Origin: Flavobacterium frigoris
GTDB lineage: Bacteria > Bacteroidota > Bacteroidia > Flavobacteriales > Flavobacteriaceae
Direction of reading: 5' to 3'
Length of the DNA stretch: 64,000 nt
Assembly (NCBI RefSeq): GCF_900111075.1
Contig: NZ_FOFZ01000008.1
Coordinates: forward strand, 97,588-161,587
Each line of letters starts with the position of its first letter. The stretch's first letter is position 1. Below are positions 37,021 through 45,599 of the stretch, piece by piece. A model generated the notes under the pieces. That model was not told where the DNA came from. It saw only the letters and a list, made by a program, of their open reading frames with translations, and made no database searches. The position numbers and the translations under genes were made by a program.

Positions 37021-37578
37021 TTAGAAAATTAAAGGGAATAATAAATAAGCCATAATCAATCCTCCGATAAAGAATCCTATAACGGCCTTTAGAGAAGGAA
37101 TTTGCAAGTTACTCAAACCAGAAATCGCATGACCTGAAGTACAACCACCTGCATAACGAGTTCCAAAACCGATTAAAACGCCTCCTATTAATAAGATTAA
37201 AATACCTTTTGGCGAATTAAAAACAGCAGGACCGAAAAGGGCGTCCGGCATTAATTTTCCGTTTGGAGCATCGATTCCCAATTGTGCCAACTGCGCAATA
37301 GTTTTTGTATTTATAGCAACATTTGAAGGATCACTCATAAACTGAACCGCTACAAAACCTCCCATCATCGCACCTAAAACCACGATTAAATTCCAACGCT
37401 GTGCTTTCCAGTCGAAGTCAAAAAAAGCAACACGTTTTCCTAAGCCGGTCATAGAACATAAAGAGCGCAGATTAGAAGACATACCAAATGTTTTTCCGAA
37501 ATATATTAAGGAAAGCATGATCATGCCGATCAAAAAACCGGATACATACCACGGCCATGTTTGAAAAATAATATTCAT
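37021..37578 (-). CDS. YeeE/YedE family transporter, N-terminal half
   Basis: A 185-residue membrane protein with about five helices. It shows RSLCSMTG and GFGTRYAGGCTSGHAISGLSNLQ, the latter being the family signature with a conserved Cys. It pairs with the following gene to make the full transporter, probably for thiosulfate or related sulfur compounds. Upstream on its strand a TACTTTTG box lies near 37600, but the nearest TTG is 25 bp away, slightly too far for a good promoter. Confidence 0.87.
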   Translation of the reverse strand: MNIIFQTWPWYVSGFLIGMIMLSLIYFGKTFGMSSNLRSLCSMTGLGKRVAFFDFDWKAQRWNLIVVLGAMMGGFVAVQFMSDPSNVAINTKTIAQLAQLGIDAPNGKLMPDALFGPAVFNSPKGILILLIGGVLIGFGTRYAGGCTSGHAISGLSNLQIPSLKAVIGFFIGGLIMAYLLFPLIF

Positions 37579-37757
37579 CTTTTTAATTTAATTTTTGCAA
37601 AAGTAGGGATTCTAACTTTTATAGTAATCACAATTTACGACACAATTATTTTAAGAGTTCTGTTTCCTCTATATTTGTATCTTATAAAGTAATGATAGAA
37701 AAGATAATCAATACCTTATATTTAAACCTCAAATGGAACCTATAATATTTATAAAAC

Positions 37758-38210
37758 ATGAAAAAAACAGTATTTTTTATTTTTTTACTCGTTATTTCCG
37801 TTTCTTGCGTAAGCACGAAATCTACTTTGCAAAACGTAGATGACAATGCTCCTATCCCCCAAGTATCAAGGAATAATACATTTATAATTACTGAATATAG
37901 CAAGGATGCAAAATATGGTTACAACAAGGACTATCCTATAAATATTTTTTTTAGAAGTACTAAAGACGACACTATAAATCAAGCACGCTTTCTAAATGCA
38001 TTGGCCGGACCCAAAGGCGAAAAAATCACTTTCCAAAAAATAGAAAGTTGTTGTCCGTTTCCTACAAAAAGAAGCGAAATGGGTGCTGGGTTTCTGGATG
38101 CCTATGAAATAACATGGGAGGGTCAAAAGAAACCTATTGTTCTCTATATAAACATTTATGAAAAGGGAGCCTTAATGGTACCTCTGGGCCTGAGTTTAAA
38201 AAAGTTTTAA
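37758..38210 (+). CDS. Hypothetical lipoprotein upstream of kdsA
   Basis: A 150-residue lipoprotein with lipobox VISVSC (Cys17). The mature sequence has no motif I recognise; it contains NTFIITEYSKDAKYGYNKDYPINIFF and a Cys pair in ESCCPFPTKRSEMGAGFLDAYEITW. Similar small proteins beside kdsA in Flavobacteria are sometimes labelled as KDO-8-phosphate synthase by proximity, which this sequence does not support. A TATATTTG box near 37670 may be its promoter, with a leader of about 75 nt. A dispersed repeat and 168 bp separate it from kdsA. Confidence 0.65.
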   Translation: MKKTVFFIFLLVISVSCVSTKSTLQNVDDNAPIPQVSRNNTFIITEYSKDAKYGYNKDYPINIFFRSTKDDTINQARFLNALAGPKGEKITFQKIESCCPFPTKRSEMGAGFLDAYEITWEGQKKPIVLYINIYEKGALMVPLGLSLKKF

Positions 38211-38224
38211 ATATAATCGCGATT

Positions 38225-38310
38225 CCCCTAGCCCTGATAGAAGCGATATCCTTACTGGTTTTTCTTTAAAAACAGTAAGATACAAGCAAATAGCAGGAAA
38301 TAGCTTCTGA
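38225..38310 (+). repeat. Dispersed ~85-bp structured repeat, copy A
   Basis: Begins CCCCTAGCCCTGATAG and ends AGCAGGAAATAGCTTCTG. The middle is a hairpin CTTACTGGTTTTT-cttt-AAAAACAGTAAG. The outer ends AGC-CCTG and CAGG-AAAT-AGCT also pair. A second copy lies at 54331-54414 on the opposite strand. Outer parts are conserved, the hairpin tip differs but stays paired. Confidence 0.8.
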
Positions 38311-38378
38311 AAAAAGAAATAAAATCTAAAATTAAGTTGCAAATCATAACTATCTTTGCACTTTCAAAAAAAACTATT

Positions 38379-39197
38379 ATGAACATACAAGATATTCCTC
38401 AAATTAAACATACAGATAGCGGTAACTTTTTTTTACTTGCTGGGCCATGTGCTATAGAAGGTGAAGAAATGGCGATGCGTATTGCTGAAAAATTAATTGG
38501 CATCACTGAAAAATTACAAATTCCTTACGTTTTTAAGGGTTCGTTTAAAAAAGCAAATCGTTCAAGAATTGACAGTTTTTCAGGAATTGGTGACGAAAAA
38601 GCGTTAAAAATCATTCGAAAAGTATCTGAAACTTTTGGGGTTCCTACCGTAACTGATATTCATACGAATGAAGATGCTGCTATGGCCGCTCAATATGTGG
38701 ATGTACTTCAAATTCCTGCTTTTCTGGTTCGTCAAACTGATCTAGTTGTGGCTGCAGCCAATACAGGAAGAGTAGTAAACCTGAAAAAAGGACAATTTAT
38801 GAGTCCCGAAAGCATGAAACATGCCGTGCAAAAGGTATTAGATTGTAACAATGGAAATGTAATGGTGACGGATCGTGGAACTATGTTTGGCTACCAAGAC
38901 ATGATTGTTGATTTCAGAGGAATTCCTACGATGCAACAGTATGCAACTACAGTACTGGATGTAACACATTCATTACAACAGCCCAATCAAACGGTTGGTG
39001 TAACAGGTGGGAGACCAGATATGATTGAAACAATTGCTAAAGCTGGAATTGCAGTAGGCGTTGATGGAATTTTCATAGAGACTCATTTTGATCCAGCTAA
39101 TGCCAAAAGTGATGGTGCAAACATGCTGCATTTGGATTATTTTGAGGCGTTAATGACTAAACTTGTGGCCATCAGAAAAACAGTTAATTCATTTTAA
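38379..39197 (+). CDS. kdsA: 3-deoxy-8-phosphooctulonate synthase (KDO-8-phosphate synthase)
   Basis: Condenses PEP with arabinose 5-phosphate to give KDO-8-phosphate for lipopolysaccharide. The 272-residue protein starts at MNIQDIPQIKHT (38379); an upstream alternative would add 14 residues outside the family pattern. Motifs: FFLLAGPCAIEGEEMAMRIAE, FKGSFKKANRSRIDSFSGIGDEKAL, VPTVTDIHTNEDA, LQIPAFLVRQTDLV and GIFIETHFDPANAKSDGANML. All are typical. A TATCTTTG box lies about 20 bp upstream of the ATG. A terminator follows at 39297-39333. Confidence 0.96.
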   Translation: MNIQDIPQIKHTDSGNFFLLAGPCAIEGEEMAMRIAEKLIGITEKLQIPYVFKGSFKKANRSRIDSFSGIGDEKALKIIRKVSETFGVPTVTDIHTNEDAAMAAQYVDVLQIPAFLVRQTDLVVAAANTGRVVNLKKGQFMSPESMKHAVQKVLDCNNGNVMVTDRGTMFGYQDMIVDFRGIPTMQQYATTVLDVTHSLQQPNQTVGVTGGRPDMIETIAKAGIAVGVDGIFIETHFDPANAKSDGANMLHLDYFEALMTKLVAIRKTVNSF

Positions 39198-39296
39198 TTT
39201 TTTTAGCAACTACTTGATAATAGATATCATATTACTTTTGTAATCCAATAAGAAATGGTACTGCTAGAATTTAAAAAAATGCAGTTACAAATAATT

Positions 39297-39333
39297 AAAA
39301 AGGAGATTGTCTGATAAAGACAATCTCCTTTTT
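39297..39333 (+). terminator. Hairpin terminator after kdsA
   Basis: AAAAAGGAGATTGTC and GACAATCTCCTTTTT form a 15-bp perfect stem with a 7-nt loop and T-rich 3' side. It lies 100 bp past kdsA. Confidence 0.88.
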
Positions 39334-39474
39334 CTATTCAAAACAGAATTCTTAGCGCAAATAATACTTCATTCTTATAGTTTTAGCTGTGTATGTGCGT
39401 TATCTAATAATTTATAGTTACTTTAGTATATCAATTATAAAACTGGCCTTTGCTATTGACTAGGCTTTATTATT

Positions 39475-40590
39475 ATGAGAATGGAAAAAATGAAACGAGC
39501 AGAAGAAACTGTGATAAATGATAATTATGATAGTTTCGATAACTTCGAGAAATTTTTTGATTTATCGGCCGACTTACTCTGTATAGCTGGATATGATGGC
39601 TATTTGAAAAGAGTAAACCCAGCAGTTTCTAAATTATTAGGGTACACCGACGAGGAGTTGTATGCAAAACCGATCAATAGTTTTGTTTATGAGCCAGACC
39701 TTAAAAACACAATAGAGACTAGGGAGGAAGTATACAAAAATATTCCCCTCTTTAACTTTGAAAATCGATATTTGACCAAAGCTGGAGAAATTATCTGGTT
39801 ATCTTGGACATCGATGCCAGTTGTGTCTGAGAAATTAGTTTATGCCATTGCTAAAAACATTACCCATACCAAAAGAGTTGAAAAAGAGCGTAATCTACTC
39901 CTTGCCAACTTGACCCAAATTAATAAGGAACTTACCGTATTATCTCATAAAACATCCCATGACTTAAAATCTCCTATCAATAATTTACTGTCTGTTTTTA
40001 ACCTGATTGACGTTTCGACAATTAACGATCCAGAAACTCTAGAATTAGTAAATATTCTTAAATTGACCAGTGAAAATTTGAAAAACACTTTGAATGATTC
40101 CATCGATCAACTCATTGAAAATGAAAATATAAATACTCAAATCGAAGAAATAAATTTACAGGAATCTCTTAACGAGGTATTAATTTCCATAAATTCATTG
40201 GTCCTAGATTCTAAAGCAATTATTAATGTTGACTTTTCAGCTTTCGAAATTATCAATTTTAATAAAGCATATATTAAAAGTATTTTTTTGAATTTATTAA
40301 GCAATTCCATTAAATATTCAAAAATAAATCAAGTACCTTATATTCGCATCGAATCAAAAAAAATAAATGGAATGAATCAATTGATTTTTTCTGATAAAGG
40401 TCTTGGTTTTGACATGAATAAGGTGAAAGATAAGATTTTTGGATTGTATGAAAAATTCCATCATAACAGTGACAGTAATGGTATAGGATTGTATTTGGTT
40501 TACAATCACATCACTAGTTTAGGCGGAAGAATTGCAGTGGAAAGTAAGGTTAATGAAGGCGCTAAATTTATAATCACATTTAAGAATTAA
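39475..40590 (+). CDS. PAS domain sensor histidine kinase
   Basis: A 371-residue cytoplasmic kinase with no membrane helix. A PAS domain lies at about 24-140 (FFDLSADLLCIAGYDGYLKRVNPAVSKLLGYTDEELYAKPI). The dimerisation/phospho-acceptor region has SHDLKSPINNL with the His. The ATP-binding domain follows with an N box (LNLLSNSIKYSK), G1 (FSDKGLGFD) and G2 (SNGIGLYLV). It would autophosphorylate in response to an unknown internal signal. No response regulator gene is adjacent; the LytTR regulator is 26 kb away. The gene lies alone between kdsA and the AI-2E-type gene. Confidence 0.9.
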   Translation: MRMEKMKRAEETVINDNYDSFDNFEKFFDLSADLLCIAGYDGYLKRVNPAVSKLLGYTDEELYAKPINSFVYEPDLKNTIETREEVYKNIPLFNFENRYLTKAGEIIWLSWTSMPVVSEKLVYAIAKNITHTKRVEKERNLLLANLTQINKELTVLSHKTSHDLKSPINNLLSVFNLIDVSTINDPETLELVNILKLTSENLKNTLNDSIDQLIENENINTQIEEINLQESLNEVLISINSLVLDSKAIINVDFSAFEIINFNKAYIKSIFLNLLSNSIKYSKINQVPYIRIESKKINGMNQLIFSDKGLGFDMNKVKDKIFGLYEKFHHNSDSNGIGLYLVYNHITSLGGRIAVESKVNEGAKFIITFKN

Positions 40591-40680
40591 AAAAAAATAG
40601 AGAATTAGGTTACGCTTGAGTTTTGAAAAATGCAATAGTGATCTAATAGAACCTGATATTTGTTTAATTTTAAAACTGTT

Positions 40681-41778
40681 ATGATAGAAATTCCGAAAAT
40701 ACCAAAACATCTCGCCAGGAACGGTAAATATTCAACACTTGAAATACTACAATATATCGTATTGATATGTTTTATACTTTATTACGGAAGAACACTTTTC
40801 ATTCCTCTTAGTTTTTCATTACTGATTAGTTGTATTCTTTTTCCAGTTTGTAAATGGATGGAAAGCAAAGGAATCAACAAAATGGGCGCTATTATTAGCT
40901 CTCTTTTAATCGTTATCTCATTCATTGGGATCATAGTATATTTACTTATTCTTCAAATTAATGAGTTCTCTCATGAATGGGGTCTTTTTAGTAAAAAGCT
41001 TTTGGAAGCTTTGAATCAATTCAGTGTTTTTATTGCAGAGCGTTTTAAAATAACTACAAAAGAACAAGTTATCTTTTTAAAAAATGCCATGAATAATTCA
41101 GGTACACAGGCATTTTCACTTCTTCGAAGCTCATTATATTCGCTCTCAGAATCCTTGTTTTTTCTATTAATCATCCCTGTTTTTTCAGCTCTAATTCTTT
41201 ATTATCGTCGAATATTAGCAAAAGTATTGTATCAACTTTTTCCCGCTGACAAAAAGGAAACAGTTCATGAAATCCTGATTGAAACGATAAGTGCCTACTA
41301 TAATTTTATCAAAGGGATGCTATTAGTATATTTTATCGTTGGCCTATTAAATAGTATCGGTCTTCTAATTGTTGGTGTGCCACATCCTTTTATGTTTGGT
41401 TTTATCGCCTCCATACTTACCTTTATTCCTTACATAGGAATCATGATATCCTCACTTTTACCAATTGCTGTTTCCTGGATAACATTCAATTCCATTTGGT
41501 ATCCAATAGGTGTTATTGTAGTATTTTCAATTGTTCAAGCCTTGGAAGCATATGTAATATTTCCTTTAGCTGTAGGCCGTAGGTTAAAAATTAATACATT
41601 GGTTATCATTATAATGATAACTGCAGGAGGTTTTTTATGGGGAGCTGCAGGAATGATTCTCTTCATTCCATTTACAAGTATTGCAAAACTAATTGCTGAT
41701 CGTACAGAAAGCTTAAAGACTTTATCTCTATTATTAGGAGAAGGTGGAGACGAAGAAGAAACTAAAACGGAGCCTTAA
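40681..41778 (+). CDS. AI-2E family transporter
   Basis: A 365-residue inner-membrane protein with about eight helices, matching the AI-2E/UPF0118 family. Seen motifs: LICFILYYGRTLFIPLSFSLLISCILFPVCKWME near the N-terminus, GLLNSIGLLIVGVPHPFMFGFIASILTFIPYIG, and VQALEAYVIFPLAVGRRLKINTLVI. Members include putative autoinducer-2 exporters and Na+/H+ antiporters, so the substrate is open. The ATG at 40681 is preferred to an upstream TTG at 40660. The C-terminus is acidic (GEGGDEEETKTEP). A terminator follows. Confidence 0.9.
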   Translation: MIEIPKIPKHLARNGKYSTLEILQYIVLICFILYYGRTLFIPLSFSLLISCILFPVCKWMESKGINKMGAIISSLLIVISFIGIIVYLLILQINEFSHEWGLFSKKLLEALNQFSVFIAERFKITTKEQVIFLKNAMNNSGTQAFSLLRSSLYSLSESLFFLLIIPVFSALILYYRRILAKVLYQLFPADKKETVHEILIETISAYYNFIKGMLLVYFIVGLLNSIGLLIVGVPHPFMFGFIASILTFIPYIGIMISSLLPIAVSWITFNSIWYPIGVIVVFSIVQALEAYVIFPLAVGRRLKINTLVIIIMITAGGFLWGAAGMILFIPFTSIAKLIADRTESLKTLSLLLGEGGDEEETKTEP

Positions 41779-41865
41779 TTTTACCTTTACTCTAAGTCTA
41801 TTTCAAATACTTTAGAAAGAAGTAGTAAATTTTTCTACATAGTTTACACCTTAATTAAAAATAAT

Positions 41866-41894
41866 AAAGCCACAAGAATCACTCTAGTGGCTTT
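41866..41894. terminator. Hairpin between convergent genes
   Basis: AAAGCCAC and GTGGCTTT enclose a 13-nt loop in the 139-bp gap between the AI-2E gene and the M28 peptidase gene. It could end transcripts from both sides, although T tracts are short. Confidence 0.65.
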
Positions 41895-41917
41895 TGGTAT
41901 CAATAAAAGAAATATAA

Positions 41918-43297
41918 TTATTTCAAAATTCCATTTTGGTCAATTAAGTACATCAAAGAAGCCATTGTCGCAGCTCCTAGTTCAAGCTCTCTTTTATCAA
42001 CAGCATCAAATTTATCGTTTGCGGCATGGTGATAGTCAAAATAGCGTTGTGAATCTGGTTTTAAACCCGCTTTTACAATGTTTTTAGAGGTTAAAGGTCC
42101 AATATCAGAACCACTATGTCCTTCTACAAAACTGTGTATTAAATATGGTTCAAATAATTTTGAAAAACTGCTTATTTTTTGAAAATTAGCTTCGTTGCAT
42201 TCTAATGAAAATCCTCTTGGACTAAATCCGCCCGAATCACTCTCTAAAGCAAATATGTGGTTTTCATTATTAGCTTGAGCCAATTCCTCATATTTATTAC
42301 CACCTCTTAATCCATTCTCTTCATTCATAAAAAGAACAACTCTAATAGTGTTTTTGGGTTTATAGCCTATGTTTTTAAAAATATTGACCACTTCCATACT
42401 TTGCACTACTCCTGCCCCATCGTCATGAGAACCATCAGCAAGATCCCAAGAATCTAAATGTCCGCCTACAACCATTATGTTGTCCGGATTTTCAGATCCT
42501 TTTAATTCCCCAACAACATTATACGATAACACATCGTCAAATTGCTGACAAGATTGTTTGAAATAGAAAGTCAATTTAGGATTGTTTTTTAAACTCTTAC
42601 TCAATAACTCGGCACCATTAGTACTAATAGCTGCTGTAGGAATATATTGTGATTTAGGAAGATCACCATAACTTTGCGCTCCTGTATGAGGAAAATCATC
42701 TAATCTTAGGTTCATCGAACGTACAATAGTTCCAACAGCTCCTAGCTCTGCGGCTTTCTGTGCACCAGCATATCGTTGATCGACTGCGCCGGAATAGGCA
42801 TGAAAAGACTCTATTTGTTCGTTCTCCATAGGGCGATTATAGAAAACAATTTTATCTTTAATTTTATCTTTACCTAAAGCAGTTAGTTCTTCAAAACTTT
42901 TTACTTCAACTACTTCTGCTGTCAAACCGCTTTTGGCAGTGGCGATAGATCCACCTAAAGCACAAATAGGAACCGATATTCTATTTTTTTTATCAAGGAT
43001 ATACGCAGTTTCTTTTTCGCCACGAACCCATTTTGGCACCATCACTTCCTGAAGAAACACACGGTCAAAACCTAACTTTTCCATTTCAGCTTTTGTGTAT
43101 ATTACTGCTTTTTCCGCTCCGGCCGATCCCGATAAACGGGAGCCGATTTTATTGGATAAATCATCCAACCAAGTATAACATTTAGAATTTGTTAGCGATG
43201 ATTTATAGATTTCCTTGATAGTTTGTTCTTCTTTAGTTTGGGCAAAAAGTGCAAATCCATTAAAAAGGAATAGCGCTAAAATTATGGTTTTCTTCAT
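41918..43297 (-). CDS. M28 family metallopeptidase (secreted)
   Basis: A 459-residue zinc aminopeptidase/carboxypeptidase-type enzyme with signal peptide (cleavage near ALFAQT). Zinc-ligand motifs of family M28 are in order: GGHLDSWDLADGSHDDGAGV (His and bridging Asp), FMNEENGLRGG (catalytic and ligand Glu), ALESDSGG (Asp), and the final DYHHAANDKFD (His). A PA-type insertion lies in the N-terminal half (VGTIVRSMNL region), as in glutamate carboxypeptidase-like proteins. It is probably exported to the periplasm or outer surface to degrade peptides. The next gene upstream, GH97, reads the same way after 52 bp. Confidence 0.92.
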   Translation of the reverse strand: MKKTIILALFLFNGFALFAQTKEEQTIKEIYKSSLTNSKCYTWLDDLSNKIGSRLSGSAGAEKAVIYTKAEMEKLGFDRVFLQEVMVPKWVRGEKETAYILDKKNRISVPICALGGSIATAKSGLTAEVVEVKSFEELTALGKDKIKDKIVFYNRPMENEQIESFHAYSGAVDQRYAGAQKAAELGAVGTIVRSMNLRLDDFPHTGAQSYGDLPKSQYIPTAAISTNGAELLSKSLKNNPKLTFYFKQSCQQFDDVLSYNVVGELKGSENPDNIMVVGGHLDSWDLADGSHDDGAGVVQSMEVVNIFKNIGYKPKNTIRVVLFMNEENGLRGGNKYEELAQANNENHIFALESDSGGFSPRGFSLECNEANFQKISSFSKLFEPYLIHSFVEGHSGSDIGPLTSKNIVKAGLKPDSQRYFDYHHAANDKFDAVDKRELELGAATMASLMYLIDQNGILK

Positions 43298-43349
43298 TTT
43301 TTGATTCTTGATATAAAAATTACTTTTCTTGATTTATTTAATTTATATA

Positions 43350-45449
43350 CTAATTAATCAATTCGAAACTTATTGCTGTTCCTCCACCGGATGCCAAGTT
43401 CAAATTAACTTTTGATTTATTTGTTACTACTGCTGTTTTGATTTTATAAGCGATCGGATTCTCTTTCCAATCGGCATCTTTAGCATCTTCGTAGATTGTT
43501 GCTTTATATTTTTGTCCTTTGGTTAAGAAATCCAATTTTATTTCTGATTTTCTGGCGTTTTCATCAGTAATTGCTCCTAAAAACCAAGATTCTTTCCCTT
43601 TTGCTTTTCTAACAACGGTTAAATAATCTCCGGGTTCAGCTTCAAGGTATATACTTTGATCCCAGTCGACAGCGACATCTTTGATAAATTGAAAAGCATC
43701 CATGTATTTCTCATAGTTTTCAGGTAAATCTGCAGCCATTTGCAGTGGAGAATACATCGTCACATACAATGCTAGTTGTTTCGCTAAGGTTGTATGAACT
43801 TGCTCCGTTTTGCTTTTGTCATAATAACTCATTTTAATCTCAAAGATCCCCGGCGTATAATCCATTGGGCCTCCCAACTGTCTTGTAAATGGTAAAATGG
43901 TTTCATGCATCGGTGGGTTACCTACACTCCAAGCATTGAATTCATCTCCACGAGCAGCTTCTGCAGCAATATAATTTGGATATGTCCTTCCATAACCGGT
44001 TGGTCTTGAAGACTCGTGCGAATTCAGCATCAATTTATTATCAGCCATTCGTCTGGCCACGAAGTTAAAATGGTTCACCATCGTTTGTCCGTCATGAAAT
44101 TCGCCACGTGGAATTATTTTGCCTACATAGCCTGTTTTTACAGCTGGGTAATCATATTTTTTCATTACATCCATTGCTCGATCTAAATGTCTTTCATAAT
44201 TTGCTACAGAGCCCGATGTTTCGTGATGCATAATCATTTTTACGTTTTTTGATTTGGCGTAAGCCGAAATAGCGGCAAGATCGAAATCGGGATAAGGAGT
44301 AACAAAATCAAAAACTTCCTCTTTCCAATTACCAAACCAGTCTTCCCAACCTACGTTCCAGCCTTCAACTAAGACTCCGTCAAAACCATTTTTGGCAGCA
44401 AAGTCGATGTATCTTTTTGTGTTTTCAGTAGTTGCTCCATGTTTTCCAGACGGTAATAACTCTTGTGTCAATGAATTCTGTGCGTTTTGCGAACCTGCAA
44501 AATCCCAAGTAGATTTCCCAACGTGCATTTCCCACCAAATCCCGACATATTTCATAGGTTTAATCCATGAAGTATCTTCAATTTTGGAAGGCTCATTTAG
44601 ATTCAAAATCATTTTAGAACTTACAATATCTCTAGCATCGTCACTAATCATTATTGTTCTCCAAGGCGAAACACAGGGAGTTTGTAAATAGGCTTTATCT
44701 CCAATTGCATTGGGAACTAACTGTGCATTTAATTTATAGTTTTTTACATCAACATTCAAATGCATTACTGGGTAGTTTACCACGGCTGCTTCAAAAATAT
44801 TAACGTATAATCCTGCAGGGGACTTCATCATCAACGGAGACTGTACAATGTATTTTCCTGGAATTGATTTGACTCCAATGCCATTATTCATGTCAATTTT
44901 AGAATTGTCAATTTCAGAAAGCTTCGTCTCATTATACTCATATTCATTACTGTCAAAATCGCCAGGAATCCAGAATGTTTTATAATTATCAGTCAAATTA
45001 AATTGAGTAACTTCATCAGAAATAATGAAATAATTAAGCTCTGATTGTTTTGGAAAATCATATCTAAAAGCAACACCTTCATCAAAAACTCTAAAAATGA
45101 TATTCATTTTTACGTTTATTTCCTTTTGAATCAATGAAACCTTTAATTCGTTATAGTGATTAGTAATAGTGGACTGTTCTCCTAAAACTGGTTCCCACAT
45201 TTCATTAAAAGTAGTATTTTCGACTCCTTGAATTGTAAAATTAGCGTCTAAAGCCGGCTTCGCTTTCAATTTAATTCCCATTGCACTTTCTAAGACAACG
45301 ACTTCATTTTTATAATTTACAGTATAGGAAGGCTGACCATTTTCTTTAAGCTTAAAGTCCAACGTGATATTTTTTGAGGGAGAAGCTACACTTTGTGCTT
45401 GAAGCAGGCTCAAGACAAAAAATAGAATAGCTGATAAAAAATGTTTCAT
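43350..45449 (-). CDS. Glycoside hydrolase family 97 enzyme
   Basis: A 699-residue secreted glycosidase with signal peptide ending near LLQAQS. Domains: N-terminal beta-sandwich (about 25-280), catalytic TIM barrel (about 290-570) and C-terminal beta domain. The catalytic region includes VGIWWEMHVGKSTW, IMHHETSGSVANYERHLD and MLNSHESSRPTGYGRTYPN. Two Glu positions in the last two motifs correspond, from memory of the family, to the bases of inverting SusB-type alpha-glucosidases. It therefore probably cleaves alpha-glucosides at the cell surface or periplasm. No SusC/SusD pair is next to it. Confidence 0.92.
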   Translation of the reverse strand: MKHFLSAILFFVLSLLQAQSVASPSKNITLDFKLKENGQPSYTVNYKNEVVVLESAMGIKLKAKPALDANFTIQGVENTTFNEMWEPVLGEQSTITNHYNELKVSLIQKEINVKMNIIFRVFDEGVAFRYDFPKQSELNYFIISDEVTQFNLTDNYKTFWIPGDFDSNEYEYNETKLSEIDNSKIDMNNGIGVKSIPGKYIVQSPLMMKSPAGLYVNIFEAAVVNYPVMHLNVDVKNYKLNAQLVPNAIGDKAYLQTPCVSPWRTIMISDDARDIVSSKMILNLNEPSKIEDTSWIKPMKYVGIWWEMHVGKSTWDFAGSQNAQNSLTQELLPSGKHGATTENTKRYIDFAAKNGFDGVLVEGWNVGWEDWFGNWKEEVFDFVTPYPDFDLAAISAYAKSKNVKMIMHHETSGSVANYERHLDRAMDVMKKYDYPAVKTGYVGKIIPRGEFHDGQTMVNHFNFVARRMADNKLMLNSHESSRPTGYGRTYPNYIAAEAARGDEFNAWSVGNPPMHETILPFTRQLGGPMDYTPGIFEIKMSYYDKSKTEQVHTTLAKQLALYVTMYSPLQMAADLPENYEKYMDAFQFIKDVAVDWDQSIYLEAEPGDYLTVVRKAKGKESWFLGAITDENARKSEIKLDFLTKGQKYKATIYEDAKDADWKENPIAYKIKTAVVTNKSKVNLNLASGGGTAISFELIN

Positions 45450-45540
45450 ATTTTTATTGTTTTTTGTTTTTAGTACAGCTAAAATACTAAAACCATATTT
45501 AATATCCTTTTAAGCCTTCCTGTAATTACTTACACTACAT

Positions 45541-45571
45541 AAAAAAACCTTTGGTACGCATACCGAAGGTT
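45541..45571 (-). terminator. ackA terminator
   Basis: On the minus strand AACCTTCGGTA-tgcg-TACCAAAGGTT forms an 11-bp stem with one mismatch, followed by seven T. It is 29 bp beyond the ackA stop. Confidence 0.85.
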
Positions 45572-45599
45572 AGAAAAAGTTAAAATAAAAAAGACACTA

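Noticed and set aside
37758..38210. Labelling the lipoprotein as a KDO-8-phosphate synthase
   Set aside because: It shares no motif with KdsA; such a name would come only from its neighbour.
43125..43145. CCCGATAAACGGG-like palindrome within the M28 peptidase gene
   Set aside because: It is part of conserved coding sequence and imperfect compared with the element at 17446.
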